Shown: positions 11,920-22,902 of the stretch, piece after piece
How the letters are laid out: every line of letters starts with the position of its first letter
Position numbering within the stretch: position 1 is the stretch's first letter
From: Serratia symbiotica
GTDB lineage: Bacteria; Pseudomonadota; Gammaproteobacteria; Enterobacterales; Enterobacteriaceae
Length of the DNA: 64,000 nucleotides
Assembly (NCBI GenBank): GCA_011754105.1
Contig: JAAKDF010000005.1
Coordinates: 30,471-94,470, forward strand
Direction: 5' to 3'
Translations under genes and position numbers: made by a program
Notes under the pieces: model-generated
Told to the model about the DNA's origin: nothing
Databases searched by the model: none
The model's input: the letters and a program-made list of their open reading frames with translations, nothing else

Positions 11920-13383
11920 ATGCTACGTATTATTAAAGAAGCGTTAACGTTTGACGATGTACTCCTGATTCCTGCCCATTCAACCGTTCTGCCTAACACC
12001 GCAGAACTCGGCACGCAGCTTACTAAAAATATCCGCCTGAATATCCCTATGTTGTCCGCCGCCATGGATACCGTAACCGAATCTAGCCTGGCTATCGCGC
12101 TGGCGCAGGAAGGTGGTCTTGGTTTTGTTCACAAAAACATGTCTATAGAACGCCAGGCTGAAGAAGTCAGCCGGGTGAAGAAACATGAAAGCGGTGTAGT
12201 AACCGATCCACAGACCGTCATCCCAGCAACCACCTTACAAGAAGTTAAAAAGCTCACTGCTCGCAACGGATTTGCTGGCTACCCGGTTGTTACAGAAGAC
12301 AATGATTTAGTGGGGATCATTACTGGGCGCGACGTACGCTTCGTTACCGATATGAACCAGCCAGTCACCGCAGTTATGACGCCGAAAGCACGGCTGGTAA
12401 CAGTGAAAGAAGGTGAAGCGCGCGAAATCGTGCTACAAAAAATGCACGAAAAACGCGTTGAAAAAGCGCTGGTAGTGGATGATAGCTTCCACCTGCTGGG
12501 CATGATCACCGTTAAAGACTTTCAGAAAGCAGAACGCAAGCCCAACGCCTGTAAAGACAAGCATGGTCGGTTACGTGTAGGTGCAGCTGTTAGTGCGGGG
12601 GCCGGTAACGACCAGCGCGTTGATGCGCTGGTTGCAGCAGGTGTTGACGTGCTGCTGATCGACTCCTCACACGGGCACTCCGCAGGTGTACTGCAACGTA
12701 TTCGAGAAACCCGTGCAAAATACCCCGACTTGCCGATCGTCGGTGGCAACGTTGGCACCTACGTTGGTGCCAAAGCCTTAGCTGAGGCGGGGGTGAGCGC
12801 GGTTAAAGTGGGCATTGGCCCTGGTTCTATCTGCACTACCCGTATTGTCACTGGTGTAGGCGTACCACAGATCACGGCCATTGCTGATGCGGTTGACGCG
12901 CTGGAAGGCACCGGTATCCCAGTTATCGCCGATGGTGGCATCCGTTTCTCTGGAGACATCGCCAAGGCTATCGCGGCGGGTGCCTCCTGCGTGATGGTTG
13001 GCTCCATGATGGCAGGTACCGAAGAATCACCTGGTGAAATAGAGCTGTACCAGGGACGTTCGTTCAAGTCCTATCGTGGCATGGGGTCGCTGGGTGCGAT
13101 GTCCAAAGGTTCTTCTGACCGTTACTTCCAAACCGATAACGCCGCCGACAAACTGGTGCCAGAAGGTATAGAAGGCCGTGTAGCCTATAAAGGCATGCTG
13201 AAAGCCATCGTTCATCAGCAGATGGGCGGGTTGCGCTCCTGCATGGGTCTGACTGGCTGTGCCACCATCGACGAACTGCGCACCAAGGCAGAATTTGTGC
13301 GCATTAGTAGCGCTGGTATTCAGGAAAGCCATGTACACGATGTGACTATCACCAAAGAGTCGCCGAACTACCGCATGAGTTGA
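11920..13383 (+). CDS. guaB: inosine-5'-monophosphate dehydrogenase GuaB
   Basis: Oxidises IMP to XMP with NAD+, the first step committed to GMP. The ORF in the track extends upstream to 11818, but the ATG at 11920 gives [19 protein letters not shown], the conserved N-terminus, and a 487-residue protein of normal length, with GGTGAG as ribosome site. Two CBS domains (about residues 90-205) are inserted in the TIM barrel. The catalytic loop GPGSICTTR with the nucleophilic cysteine, the phosphate-binding [12 protein letters not shown] and [15 protein letters not shown], and the flap region are intact. It is followed by guaA after 143 bases, forming the guaBA operon. Confidence 0.97.
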   Translation: MLRIIKEALTFDDVLLIPAHSTVLPNTAELGTQLTKNIRLNIPMLSAAMDTVTESSLAIALAQEGGLGFVHKNMSIERQAEEVSRVKKHESGVVTDPQTVIPATTLQEVKKLTARNGFAGYPVVTEDNDLVGIITGRDVRFVTDMNQPVTAVMTPKARLVTVKEGEAREIVLQKMHEKRVEKALVVDDSFHLLGMITVKDFQKAERKPNACKDKHGRLRVGAAVSAGAGNDQRVDALVAAGVDVLLIDSSHGHSAGVLQRIRETRAKYPDLPIVGGNVGTYVGAKALAEAGVSAVKVGIGPGSICTTRIVTGVGVPQITAIADAVDALEGTGIPVIADGGIRFSGDIAKAIAAGASCVMVGSMMAGTEESPGEIELYQGRSFKSYRGMGSLGAMSKGSSDRYFQTDNAADKLVPEGIEGRVAYKGMLKAIVHQQMGGLRSCMGLTGCATIDELRTKAEFVRISSAGIQESHVHDVTITKESPNYRMS

Positions 13384-13526
13384 TTTCAAGTGGGCATGGC
13401 TGATCATTGGATTTAATGTCAACGGCATTAAGGATACGGCGGGTGACAACTTACTGGTGGGCCTTGTGCCCCATGCACCAGACGATTTTATTTTTCCTTT
13501 GTTTTTGTTGCTAGAATTCATTTTTT

Positions 13527-15104
13527 ATGAAAAAAAATATCCATAAGCATCAAATTCTTATTCTAGATTTCGGTTCGCAATATAGCCAATTGATTGCCCG
13601 TCGCGTGCGCGAAATCGGCGTTTACTGTGAGCTATGGGCCTGGGATGTGAACGAAGAACAGATCCGTACATTCAATCCCAGCGGCATCATTCTTTCCGGT
13701 AGCCCGGAAAGCACTACCGCAGACGACAGCCCGCGCGCCCCTGAGTTCGTGTTTACTGCCGGTGTGCCGGTGTTGGGTGTGTGCTACGGCATGCATACTA
13801 TGGCGATACAGTTAGGTGGTTGTGTGCAGGGGTCTAACGAGCGTGAGTTTGGCTACGCGCAGGTGGAAGTCATCAATGAGTGTGCGCTGTTGCGTGGCAT
13901 CGAGAATATCACTAGCCTGTTTGGCAAACCGATATTGGACGTATGGATGAGCCACAGAGATAAAATTACTGCCATTCCATCTGACTTTGTGACCATCGCC
14001 AGCACCGATAGCTGCCCGTTCGCCATTATGGCTAATGAAAAAAAACGTTTCTACGGCGTGCAGTTCCACCCGGAAGTGACTCACACACAACAGGGCCAGC
14101 GCATGCTAGAACGTTTTGTTCTGGATATTTGCCAATGTGAAGCCCTGTGGACTCCGGCCACCATCATTGAAGATGCGGTTGAATGTATTCGCCAGCAAGT
14201 GGGGGAAGACCATGTGATCCTCGGCCTTTCCGGCGGTGTTGACTCTTCCGTAACCGCGATGCTGCTGCATCGTGCCATTGGTACACGACTGACCTGCGTA
14301 TTCGTTGACAACGGCTTGCTGCGCCTGAATGAATCTGATCAGGTGCTAAAAATGTTCGGCGACCATTTCGGCTTGAATATCGTGCATGTGGCGGCGGAGA
14401 ATCGCTTCCTGAGCGAGTTGGCTGGCGTTGACGAACCAGAAACTAAGCGCAAGATCATTGGCCGCGTATTCGTGGAAGTGTTCAACGAAGAAGCCTGCAA
14501 GCAATCTTACGTGAAATGGTTGGCGCAGGGCACTATTTACCCGGACGTGATCGAATCCGCTGCTTCCGCCACTGGCAAAGCACATGTGATCAAATCGCAT
14601 CATAACGTGGGTGGCCTGCCACAAGAGATGAAGCTGGGGCTAGTCGAACCGTTGAAAGAACTGTTCAAAGATGAAGTGCGCAATATCGGTCTAGAACTGG
14701 GACTACCTTACGATATGCTGTACCGGCACCCATTCCCTGGGCCTGGTCTAGGCGTCCGCTTGCTTGGTGAAGTGAAGAAAGAGTATTGCGACCTGCTGCG
14801 TCGTGCAGATGCCATCTTCATTGAAGAGTTGCACAACGCTGACCTGTATAACAAGATGAGCCAGGCATTCACCGTATTCCTGCCGGTACGTTCGGTGGGC
14901 GTAATGGGCGATGGTCGTAAATACGACTGGGTTGTTTCACTGCGTGCAGTGGAAACTATCGACTTTATGACCGCGCATTGGGCGCATTTACCCTATGACT
15001 TTCTCGGCCGCGTCTCCAGCCGCATTATCAACGAAGTAAACGGCATTTCGCGCGTTGTATACGACATCAGTGGCAAGCCGCCAGCGACCATTGAGTGGGA
15101 ATGA
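13527..15104 (+). CDS. guaA: GMP synthase (glutamine-hydrolysing) GuaA
   Basis: Converts XMP to GMP using ATP and glutamine. The class I glutamine amidotransferase domain (residues 1-200) has the nucleophile elbow GVCYGMH and the QFHPEV histidine/glutamate pair. The ATP pyrophosphatase domain follows with the P-loop [10 protein letters not shown] near residue 234, and the dimerisation domain ends in the conserved PPATIEWE. Length of 525 residues is normal. Second gene of guaBA. It looks fully functional, showing that guanine nucleotide synthesis is kept while pyrimidine synthesis (pyrC) is lost. Confidence 0.98.
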   Translation: MKKNIHKHQILILDFGSQYSQLIARRVREIGVYCELWAWDVNEEQIRTFNPSGIILSGSPESTTADDSPRAPEFVFTAGVPVLGVCYGMHTMAIQLGGCVQGSNEREFGYAQVEVINECALLRGIENITSLFGKPILDVWMSHRDKITAIPSDFVTIASTDSCPFAIMANEKKRFYGVQFHPEVTHTQQGQRMLERFVLDICQCEALWTPATIIEDAVECIRQQVGEDHVILGLSGGVDSSVTAMLLHRAIGTRLTCVFVDNGLLRLNESDQVLKMFGDHFGLNIVHVAAENRFLSELAGVDEPETKRKIIGRVFVEVFNEEACKQSYVKWLAQGTIYPDVIESAASATGKAHVIKSHHNVGGLPQEMKLGLVEPLKELFKDEVRNIGLELGLPYDMLYRHPFPGPGLGVRLLGEVKKEYCDLLRRADAIFIEELHNADLYNKMSQAFTVFLPVRSVGVMGDGRKYDWVVSLRAVETIDFMTAHWAHLPYDFLGRVSSRIINEVNGISRVVYDISGKPPATIEWE

Positions 15105-15262
15105 TCCGCGAGCGTTTTTCTACGATTAATATCCATTAAAAATAATGCAAAAGTTTTTATTTATAGGCTTTTTTTATTTTTAGCCATTAGTATACATCAG
15201 TAACTATAGATTATTTTTAACGGTAAATCCGACAGTATAAGAATCTTTTTGTTAGTGTTACA

Positions 15263-15333
15263 GGCTTTGTTGAATAAATTGGATTTAAAATACAGAATTC
15301 CCTGAATGGGCACTCTTGTAGACAACGCGTAGA
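15263..15333 (-). mobile_element. right-end fragment of IS903-like element
   Basis: Starts with GGCTTTGTTGAATAAATTGG and contains the terminal ~70 bases of the element in minus orientation, abutting the left end of copy C. This repeats the arrangement seen at 2456, where a minus-oriented right end precedes a plus-oriented copy. Confidence 0.85.
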
Positions 15334-16241
15334 GTTGTTAAATAAAATCAACATTTGGCCGGCACGAAGACCAGGTCACTATCCTTCTATCAAAATAGCG
15401 ACATGGCGTGGCCAAGCAAAAGTTCAAGATCACCAACTGGAAGTCTTACAACAACGCCATTATCACTCGGGTTTCACTCACTTTCTGGGTGGATGAAACA
15501 GTACTTCACGCCTGGTACTATGAGGCAAAATCTTCTCTGCGTGATCGCCTACAATATTATTTCGATATGGCAATGACCAGCGTATTTATTCTGAAACGGA
15601 TTTTCGGCCTTACACTTAGCGCCATCTATGGATTCGTCGACTACATTTTCACACTGATGAAAGTGCCGTTGCATTGCCCGGAATATACCTGTATCAGTAA
15701 GCGGGCGAAGTCTGTAAATATTACGTTTAAAACCCCAACTCCGGGTAAAATTGTGCAAATCGTTATAAAACATGGTCAGGAAAAACGGCGGATTTGGCGA
15801 AAACTGTATTTAGCCGTAGATACAGAAACACATGAGGTAGTCTGTGCTGACCTTTCATTGAGCAATATCACCGATATGGAAGCCTTCACAGGTCTCATCC
15901 GCCAGAAGTACCGTAAAATCAAAGTCGCTTCGGCGGATAGGGCTTACGATAAACGAGTGAGTCATGATGAGTTAAGGCGCAAGAAGATAAGGGCGTTAAT
16001 ACCACCCAGAAGCGGAGCCCGTTATTGGTCGGCAGACTATGCAGAATGAAATCAAGCGGTGTCGAACCAGCGCCTTACCGGATACAACACACGGGGGAAA
16101 AGTATGACAGGCTACCACCGACGTTTGATAGCCGAAATAGCAATGTACAGAGTAAAACAGCTATTTGGTGGTCACCTGTCCGCTGCCAAATTATGATGCG
16201 CAAATTGCAAGGGATATGGCCATAATCTATGCATTAAACAA
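15334..16241 (+). mobile_element. IS903-like element copy C, defective, 3' end lost
   Basis: Holds the longest transposase ORF in the window (15408-16049, 213 residues). It reads cleanly from MAKQKFKITNWKSYNNA through RRKKIRALIPPRSGARYWSADYAE and then meets TGA at the arginine codon, after which the frame continues as NQAVSNQRLTG. The catalytic DSTGLK segment is missing (IVQIVI joined to KHGQE near 15768); the second aspartate region (ASADRAYDKR) remains. The element stops at about 16241 inside the last codons of the transposase, joined to the flgI remnant. Confidence 0.92.
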
Positions 16242-16242
16242 A

Positions 16243-16950
16243 GCGTTCGGTGTCACCACCGTCTAGCCACCGCCAAGAGGCGTACCCGGCTGGCTAACCG
16301 TATTTTGCTGTTCGACCATCACCGGTAGGTTGCCATGTGCCACAGCACATGGCGTCTAAAATCACATCGCGGTTCATCACTACTGAACCAGTATGTAAGT
16401 TGATCACTACCTTGGCGTCGATCGGCTCCAACTCTGCCGTTGATATTCTAAATTTCTGCCAAGAAAAGCACCTGCGAGCTGTTGCCCTAAGGTACTCGCA
16501 CCTGCATGGTAAGGGCGTCGAGCGGAGATGCGATCCCGCCGCAGCGTTGACGATTGATGGCATCACTGATCTGCTGCGCCATGGTAAAATCTTTGTCATT
16601 CAGTTGCATGTTGATCACCTTGCCACTGCCAAAGGTGATCAGTAATTCACGTTCGATGAGGGCACCATTGATGATGCGCCAACCCGTCAGTTGATTGACC
16701 TGTACGCTTCATCCTCCAGCAGAAGCACCAGCCCCCCGACCAGTATGTTACCCTGCGCCAGTGCGTAGATCTGATTATCTACGCCTTTCAGCGGCGTCAT
16801 CAGTAAGGTGCCCGCCAATTAGGCTTTTGGCATTACCCATTGAGGATACAACTACGTCGATATTTTGCCCAACACGGGAGAACGGCGGCAGCTTGGCCGT
16901 TACCATCACCGCCGCCACGTTAGCCAGGTGCAAGTCAACGTTCTCCGTGC
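16243..16950 (-). pseudogene. flgI: flgI remnant (flagellar P-ring protein)
   Basis: Minus-strand pieces match Flg[26 protein letters not shown] near 16900, then SSMGNAKSL, a middle part rich in stops, and HTGSVVMNRDVILDA near 16370. The C-terminus is cut by IS copy C and the N-terminus by a deletion that brings the divergent flgA next to it. FlgI forms the P ring of the flagellar basal body. Confidence 0.8.
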
Positions 16951-16989
16951 GCACTCCGGCTGTACAATGGCCATAATGGCTATTGTATG

Positions 16990-17398
16990 AACATCCGCTG
17001 TTGTCACTGCCGTCAAATGCCCGCCTATGGGGGCACATTAGTGTCTTGGTTCGTTGCGGCCAGCAACGGCGATTTATTCAAAATGAGGTGCTGGCATTCT
17101 GCGACTATTTAGTTTTAATACGCAATATTAGCGCTCGCCGTCACTTGACGGCAGCGGATCTCAAGTTGAAAATCGGACGACTCGATATCCTGCCGTCACG
17201 TACGCTTACTGAGATGATCAAAGCGCTCGGGGCCGTCACTTTGCGCAATAGCATCCCCGGCCATCCGCTAACCTTATACCCATGCTACGCCGCGACTGGG
17301 TAATCAATGCAGTTAGATAGCGTGCGCGTACGTATGGTATCGGGGCAAATTGTCCGCGGCATAGCTGTCGACGATAGCGTGATGCGCATTGCTTTATA
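16990..17398 (+). pseudogene. flgA: flgA remnant (P-ring assembly chaperone)
   Basis: Plus-strand sequence reads [17 protein letters not shown], then DYLVLIRNISARRHLTAADL and LGAVTLRNSIPGHPLTL, followed in another frame by LRRDWVINA. This matches the C-terminal two thirds of FlgA. The start and signal peptide are missing and a frameshift lies near 17285. FlgA assists assembly of the FlgI ring. Confidence 0.75.
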
Positions 17399-17528
17399 AA
17401 AAAAAGTAAAGATTGAGTAAAACCTGCCGATAAGAATCATTGGCGGTATTTTACCGACTATCAGTGCCGCACTGATTATCATATTAGCGTCATCGCCATC
17501 TCGGAGATAGTGCAGATGGAGATTGACT

Positions 17529-17690
17529 ATGAGTCTTGATCGCACCCAGCGACTGCAACCTGTTTCATCCGTGCAAAAACGTGAAGCACCATCCGATGGC
17601 AAGCACCTTATGGTGGGGTGCCGCAATTTGCGCAACGTTGGCAACAAGTTTAGTTGTTATATTTTATTGCCCGGTATGGCTTCAGAGTGA
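17529..17690 (+). pseudogene. flgM: flgM remnant (anti-sigma-28 factor)
   Basis: After flgA, as in the flgAMN operon, an ATG opens MSLDRTQRLQPVSSVQKRE, which matches the FlgM N-terminus. About 25 residues in, the similarity ends and the rest of FlgM, including the FliA-binding helices, is missing. flgN was not found. Confidence 0.65.
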
Positions 17691-17693
17691 TAG

Positions 17694-17726
17694 AAACCTG
17701 AGTCAGCAGCCTGCTGCCTCAGGTTT
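17694..17726. terminator. hairpin terminator after flgM remnant
   Basis: AAACCTGAGTCAGCAG pairs with CTGCTGCCTCAGGTTT, one mismatch, one-base loop; A- and T-rich flanks make it usable on either strand. Confidence 0.6.
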
Positions 17727-17847
17727 CCCACTAGCTGAGTTTGTTTAGTCCCCATACCCAGTTTCACTTCATTCAGCTTCGAAGTAGCTTCCCCTTTCCG
17801 CTGCGGCGTAAAACTACACATAACCACACTAAAGACAAACTAATACC

Positions 17848-18757
17848 AGCTTGGTTGAATAAATCGGATTTGGAATAAAGAGTCCCCTGAATGGGCATCT
17901 TTCAGGCAACGAGTACACTTTCTAGTATACCGGCGAGCATCATCTTGTTTAATGCACAGCATGGCCATAGCCTCTGCAACTTGCTTATTATATGTACTCT
18001 GTACATAGCTGTTTCGGCTATCAAACGTCGGTGGTAGCCTGTCATACTTTTCCCCCGTGTGTTGTCTCCGGTAAGGCGCTGGTTTGACACCGCTTGATTT
18101 CATTCTGCATAGTCTGCTGATCAATAACGGTTTCCTATTGTGTGGGAGGTATTAACTCCTTTATCTTCTTGCGCCTTAACTCATCATAAATCACTCTCCT
18201 ATCGTAAGCATCTATCCGCCGAGGCGAATTTGATTTTACGGTGCGTCTGGCGGATAATACCTGGAAAAGCTTACGTATCGGTGACATTGCTTAATGAAAG
18301 GTCAGCAGAGATGACCTCATGTGTTTCTGTATCTACGGCCAAATGCAGTTTTCGCCAGATCTGCCGTTTCCCCTAACCGTGTTTTATAACCAGATGCGCA
18401 ATTTCATCCAGCATTGGGGTTTTAAACGGGACATTGACGGATTTCGCCCGCTTACTTATGCAGGTGTATTCCGGGCAATTCAATGGAACTTTTATCAGTG
18501 TGAAAATGGAGTCGACGAAGCCCTGGATGACGCGTAGTGTCAGGCCGCAAATCCGTTTCAGCATAAATACGCTGGTCATTGCCATATCGAAATATCCACC
18601 CAGAAAGTTAGTAAACTCTGAATGATAGAGGCGTTGTTGTAAGCCTTCCAGTTAGTGATATTAAACTTTTGCTTGGCCACGGAATGTTGCTATTTTGACA
18701 GAAGGAGAGTGATCTGATCCTTTGGCCGGCCAAATGTTCGATTTATTCAACAAGGCC
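17848..18757 (-). mobile_element. IS903-like element copy D, defective
   Basis: Minus-oriented copy from a degenerate right repeat (AGCTTGGTTGAATAAATC) to a left repeat ending GATTTATTCAACAAGGCC. About 100 bases shorter than copy B because of further internal deletions. The transposase is broken; it shares the TGA after SADYA-type sequence (near 18095) and lacks the DSTGLK segment (near 18390). Confidence 0.9.
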
Positions 18758-19313
18758 GGATATTTTTATACAAATAACTAAAAAGGTCTTTTAGCTATTC
18801 GGAAAAGTAAAAAATGATATTTCTGCAACTCCCGTCATGGGCGTGGTGATAAAAGTTATCCACTATTCCTGTAGACAACCATTTGTATTAGGTTTAGAAA
18901 AGCAGCTTAAAGCGAGAGGGGACTCGGGTTTTATACGTTTTTCTGCCATTCTCTACTCTTTGATGAAGTTTTTATATATCAACTGGTTATTTAAAATCAA
19001 GCCACTGACTATTGATAGGATTTTTATGTAAGAGTTATATTCCAGAACTATCAATAGGGTAATTTGAGATAAATTCTATGGATAAATCTATGACTAATAC
19101 CAAAAATGTTATGGCAGGATACCGCCAAGGGGGGTATCCACTCCGGGCTGATGCACGCTAAAGTGTCAACTTACGCTCGAGTCTGGTTTTATACCCATAA
19201 TCATAAGCACTGGGGTAAATTACCGACGCTTTCCATAATAAACAGGGTGGTTTACTCGGCACCTCCACGGACAATCACTTGTACGTACTCATCTTCATAA
19301 GGCAGCTGAACCA
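18758..19313. other. gene-poor region upstream of uvrB remnant
   Basis: About 555 bases, AT-rich, with two ORFs of about 64 codons that match nothing I recognise. A small hairpin (GGATACCGCC ... GGGGTATCC) lies near 19115. No LexA box was found upstream of uvrB. Confidence 0.4.
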
Positions 19314-21093
19314 ATGAGTAAAATTTTCAAACTTTATGCAGATTTCAAACCGGCTGGCGATCAGCCGGAGGCAATCCGTAGACTGGAATCAGGGCTAGAA
19401 GATGTCCTGGCTCACCAGACGCTACTTGGGGGTCACCGGTTTAGACAAAATTTTTACTATCGCTAATGTTATCACAGATCTAAATCTACCCACCATGGTG
19501 CTAGCACCAAACAAGATGCTGGCAGCGCAGTTGTACGGTAAGATAAAAGGGTTCTTTCCTGAAAATCTAGTTGAGTATTTTGTTTCTTACTACGACTACT
19601 ACCAGCCAGAAGCTTACGTACCTAGTTCAGATACATTTATAGAAAAAGATGCCTCGGTAAACGAAAATATCGAGTAAATGCGGCTTTCTACCACTAATGC
19701 GTTACTTTAACGCCTTAGTGGTGGTGGCTTCCGTCTCGGCGATCTATGCCTGGGTAATACAGATCTGCACCTTAGGATGATATTACAACTGCACCAAGAT
19801 ATGATCATCGATCAGCGAGCTATCTTACCACGGCTAGAAGAATTGCATTAGAGTCGCAAAGATCAGGCTTTCCAACGCGCCACCTTCCGTGTGCGCGGCG
19901 AGGTGATTGACATCTTTCCAGCAGAGTCGGACGATATGGCGCTGCGCGTTAAGTTGCTCGACGATGAGGTAGAACAGTTGTCGCTGTTTAATCCGCTCAC
20001 CGGGCAGATCGAACAGGTGGTGCCGCGTTTTACTATTTACACCAAGTTACACTATGTAACGCCGCGCAGGCGGATACTCCAGGCGATAGAAGAACTCAAA
20101 GACAAGTTGGCCGAGCATCGCCAAATGCTGTTGGCTAACAATAAGCTGTTCGAAAAACAGCACTTGAGCCAACTTACTCAGTTTGATCTGGAAATAATTA
20201 ATTAACTGGTTTACTGTTCAGGCATTGAAAAATATTCGCGCTACCCATCCGTGCGCAGCGCAGGTGCGCCGCCGCCGACGCTGTTTGACTACCTGCCAGC
20301 ACACGGCCTGTTGGTAGTGGATGAATCTCACGTCACTATTCCGCAGATTTACAGCATGCTCAAAGGCGATCATTCGCGCAAGGGAACCCTAGTGGAGTAG
20401 GGTTTCTATTGCTGTCGGCGCTGGATAACCGCCAGCTGCGCTTTGAATATTTTGAGGAGCTGTCACCGCAGACTATCTATGTATCCGCCACGCGGGGTAA
20501 ATATGAGCTGGAGAAATTCGGTGTTGATCTTATCGATCAGGTGGTGCGCTCTACCAGGCTTCTAGATCCGAAAGTAGAAGTGCGCCCAGTTACCACCCAA
20601 GTGGATGATTTTATCTCGGAGATCCGTAAACGGGTAGCGCTCAACGAGCGTGTGCTGGTAACCACGTTGATCAAGCGCATGGCAGAAGACCTGACCTACT
20701 ACCTGGAGGAACACGGTAAGAGCGTGCGCTACCTGCACTCAGATATTGATACCGTGGAACGCGTTGAAATCATTCGTGACCTGCACCTGGGTGAATTTGA
20801 CTTGCTAGTGGGCATTAACCTGTTGCGTGAGGGGGTAGACATCTCTGAAATGTCTCTGGTAGCAATTTTGCACGCAGACAAGTAAAGCTTCCTGCGCTCT
20901 GAACACTCATTGATCTGGACTATTGGCCAGGCGGCGCGTAACCTCAATAGTAAAGCTATCCTGTAAGGTGACCGCATCACTGACTCGATGGCCAAAGCGA
21001 TCGGTGAAACCGATCGGCGGTGCATTAAGCAGCAGGCGTACAACGCATAAAATATTATCGTACCACAGGGGCTAAGTGTGCGCCTGCTGGCAC
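19314..21093 (+). pseudogene. uvrB: uvrB pseudogene (excinuclease ABC subunit B)
   Basis: UvrB is the helicase-like damage-verification subunit of nucleotide excision repair. The gene starts [20 protein letters not shown] at 19314. A one-base insertion after AHQTLLGG falls in the Walker A motif. Then come [35 protein letters not shown] and, after stops, [35 protein letters not shown]-like sequence and [14 protein letters not shown]. The last part ends at CIKQQAYNA and the C-terminal UvrC-binding domain is missing. Many stops; non-functional. Confidence 0.92.
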
Positions 21094-21279
21094 AGGTTTT
21101 AGGTTGCCTGTACGTTAGCTTTTCTTGCTCACCCCTGGCACTTACATTAGTCAGTGCCAGGGGATATTAGTGAACCTCATGCATGATGTTCATCGCAAAC
21201 GCGGTGTAGATGGGTTCCCGATCCATCTGTCGCTGCGTTGTTCCCGTCTTGTAACTTGAATTATTTTGGTTATAGTCAT
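21091..21279. repeat. ERIC-type intergenic repeat (second copy)
   Basis: Contains TTAGGTTGCCTGTACGTTAG, the core palindrome CACCCCTGGCACTTACATTA ... CAGTGCCAGGGG, and the end TGTAACTTGAATTATTTTGG. It replaces the end of uvrB, so the uvrB truncation point and the ERIC coincide. Same long variant as at 2242. Confidence 0.75.
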
Positions 21280-21280
21280 C

Positions 21281-21338
21281 GGTGTTGTTAAATAAATCGA
21301 ACTTTTGACCGGCACGAAGATCAGATCACTCTCCTTCT
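21281..21338 (+). mobile_element. left-end scrap of IS903-like element
   Basis: GTGTTGTTAAATAAATCGAA plus the following 40 bases of the element's left end (CCGGCACGAAGATCAGATCA), then abruptly other sequence. Confidence 0.8.
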
Positions 21339-21522
21339 GGCTTTGTTTAACGGGTTTTTGGTACTCATTTATGTATATCCTGATTGAATAATTGAATTTA
21401 AATTCACTTTATATATTTGAGTATTTAATTTCAACGCTTGAGAAGAAATCTTTCATGTTTATCATGTAAACCATATCGGCAGTGTGTGAAAATAGAAAGA
21501 AATCTGACTTGAGGATATAGGT

Positions 21523-21933
21523 ATGGCAAACCGCGCATTGGTGGAAGAACAACGTGAAGATACCCGCCTGATCATTGAAGAACTTCTGGAAGATGGCAGC
21601 GATCCACACGTGCTCTATACCATAGAGCACCATCTCTCTGCTGAAAAATTTGAAGCACTGGAGCAGGCTGCCGCGGAAGCCTTCAAGCTCGGCTTTGAAG
21701 TAACCGACGCTGAAGAGCTGGAAATTGAAGACGGTTCACTGGTAATGGGCTGCGATGTGATCAGTGAAGTTAATCTAAACGCCGAACTCATCGATACGCA
21801 GGTGGATCAATTGGTAGCGCTGGCAGAGCGCTATGGTGTTAACTACGACGGTTGGGGTACCTATTTTGAAGATCCGAACGCTGACGACGAAGATAGTAAT
21901 TTCAGCGACTACGACGAAGGTAAGCGCCACTGA
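21523..21933 (+). CDS. rraB: regulator of RNase E activity RraB
   Basis: A 136-residue acidic cytoplasmic protein that binds RNase E and changes degradosome composition, inhibiting cleavage of some mRNAs. The sequence [20 protein letters not shown] through [20 protein letters not shown] matches RraB over its full length, with the usual acidic tail. A ribosome site (TTGAGGA) precedes the ATG. The neighbour in E. coli, argI, is not seen. It appears intact, whereas its functional relative rraA is a pseudogene at 38257. Confidence 0.95.
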   Translation: MANRALVEEQREDTRLIIEELLEDGSDPHVLYTIEHHLSAEKFEALEQAAAEAFKLGFEVTDAEELEIEDGSLVMGCDVISEVNLNAELIDTQVDQLVALAERYGVNYDGWGTYFEDPNADDEDSNFSDYDEGKRH

Positions 21934-22016
21934 TTAAGTGTATTGATCCTGTACATAAATTTGTGTAATTGCTTGATTTTGCTATGTTCAATCTAGCATT
22001 AAATAAAGGTTAATTT

Positions 22017-22382
22017 ATGGATTAAAACAGTTGCAAGTTCTGGCTAACAAACTAGTTAAAAATCTCAAAACCCCTGAGGATCTGAGCTAGTTCTAGCGCC
22101 TGCTGAAGAAAATTGGCGTCGAAGCGGCTGGCTCCCAACGCTAAAATGACTCACCACCCTAGGCTACGATAAAAATCAGCCTAAATCCAGCTTAAATACC
22201 CCGCAATGACTACTCGACAAAGATCGTAACCACTGTTGATCGCCCGCTGGAGCTGCGTATTGCACGCGATATCGAAGTAACCTTTAAACAGCAACTGTTG
22301 AAGAAAAACCAGATACGTATTACCAGGATGGATAACCAAATGCTGTTAATGCATTACTACGCGAGAGATTGCCGCTGCATGT
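22017..22382 (+). mobile_element. IS256-family transposase remnant
   Basis: Broken frames resemble the N-terminus of a Mutator-type transposase: MD*KQLQVLANKLVKNLKTPEDL-like start, a stretch resembling AEMTHHLGYDKNQ, then LELRIARDIEVTFKQQLLKK-like and TRERLPLH-type sequence. Roughly the first third of the gene remains, full of stops. No terminal repeats recognised. Confidence 0.65.
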
Positions 22383-22448
22383 AACACGCTGTGTTTCCAT
22401 CATTCAATGCACATACGTCGACTGCCGTAGGTCGCATCCATTTCTAGA

Positions 22449-22667
22449 CATCATCTTGCAGCGACAGGTGACCACCGACGTTCGATAGCCAAAACAGCGA
22501 TGTACAGAGTAAAACAGATATTTGGTAGTCACCTGTCGCTGCAAGATGATGATGCGCAAGTTGCAGAGGCTATGGCCATGATCTGTGCATTAAACAAGAT
22601 GACGCTCGCCGGTATGCCAGAAACTGTACGCGTTGCTATTCCAAATCTGATTTATTCAACAAAGCCC
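22449..22667 (+). mobile_element. right-end fragment of IS903-like element with fold-back duplication
   Basis: Positions 22473-22667 are the last ~200 bases of an IS903-like copy (IAKTAMYRVKQIFG through the terminal repeat ending ATTCAACAAAGCC). Its left edge, 22449-22472, is a perfect 24-bp inverted copy of the element's own sequence at 22528-22551, so the fragment folds back on itself. Confidence 0.85.
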
Positions 22668-22902
22668 CACGAACTATCAGATAAGATCTGACCAGATATT
22701 AAACTGCGACATCCTATAGGCTAACGCCGCCGAGTTTTCAATCGTTATGAGTAACGCCGGAAGTTGATGCCAGCATGGAAGCAACCGTCCCAGGACGATG
22801 ACTCTGCACAGTCTCATACAGAATAAACGCAACAAAACTGGACTTCATTGGTTGATTTCCTACAATCCCCGCTGAGCAACTTTGCTCTACGAGAAGAAAA
22901 TC

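Noticed and set aside
13027-13521. 164-codon minus ORF over guaB
   Set aside because: Shadow of guaB extended into the guaB-guaA gap; no family resemblance.
18837-19031. 64-codon ORF upstream of uvrB
   Set aside because: No ribosome site of note and no recognisable family; in AT-rich decayed DNA.
22668-22902. Cobalamin riboswitch (btuB leader) next to trmA
   Set aside because: btuB is absent and no B12-box could be found in the interval.
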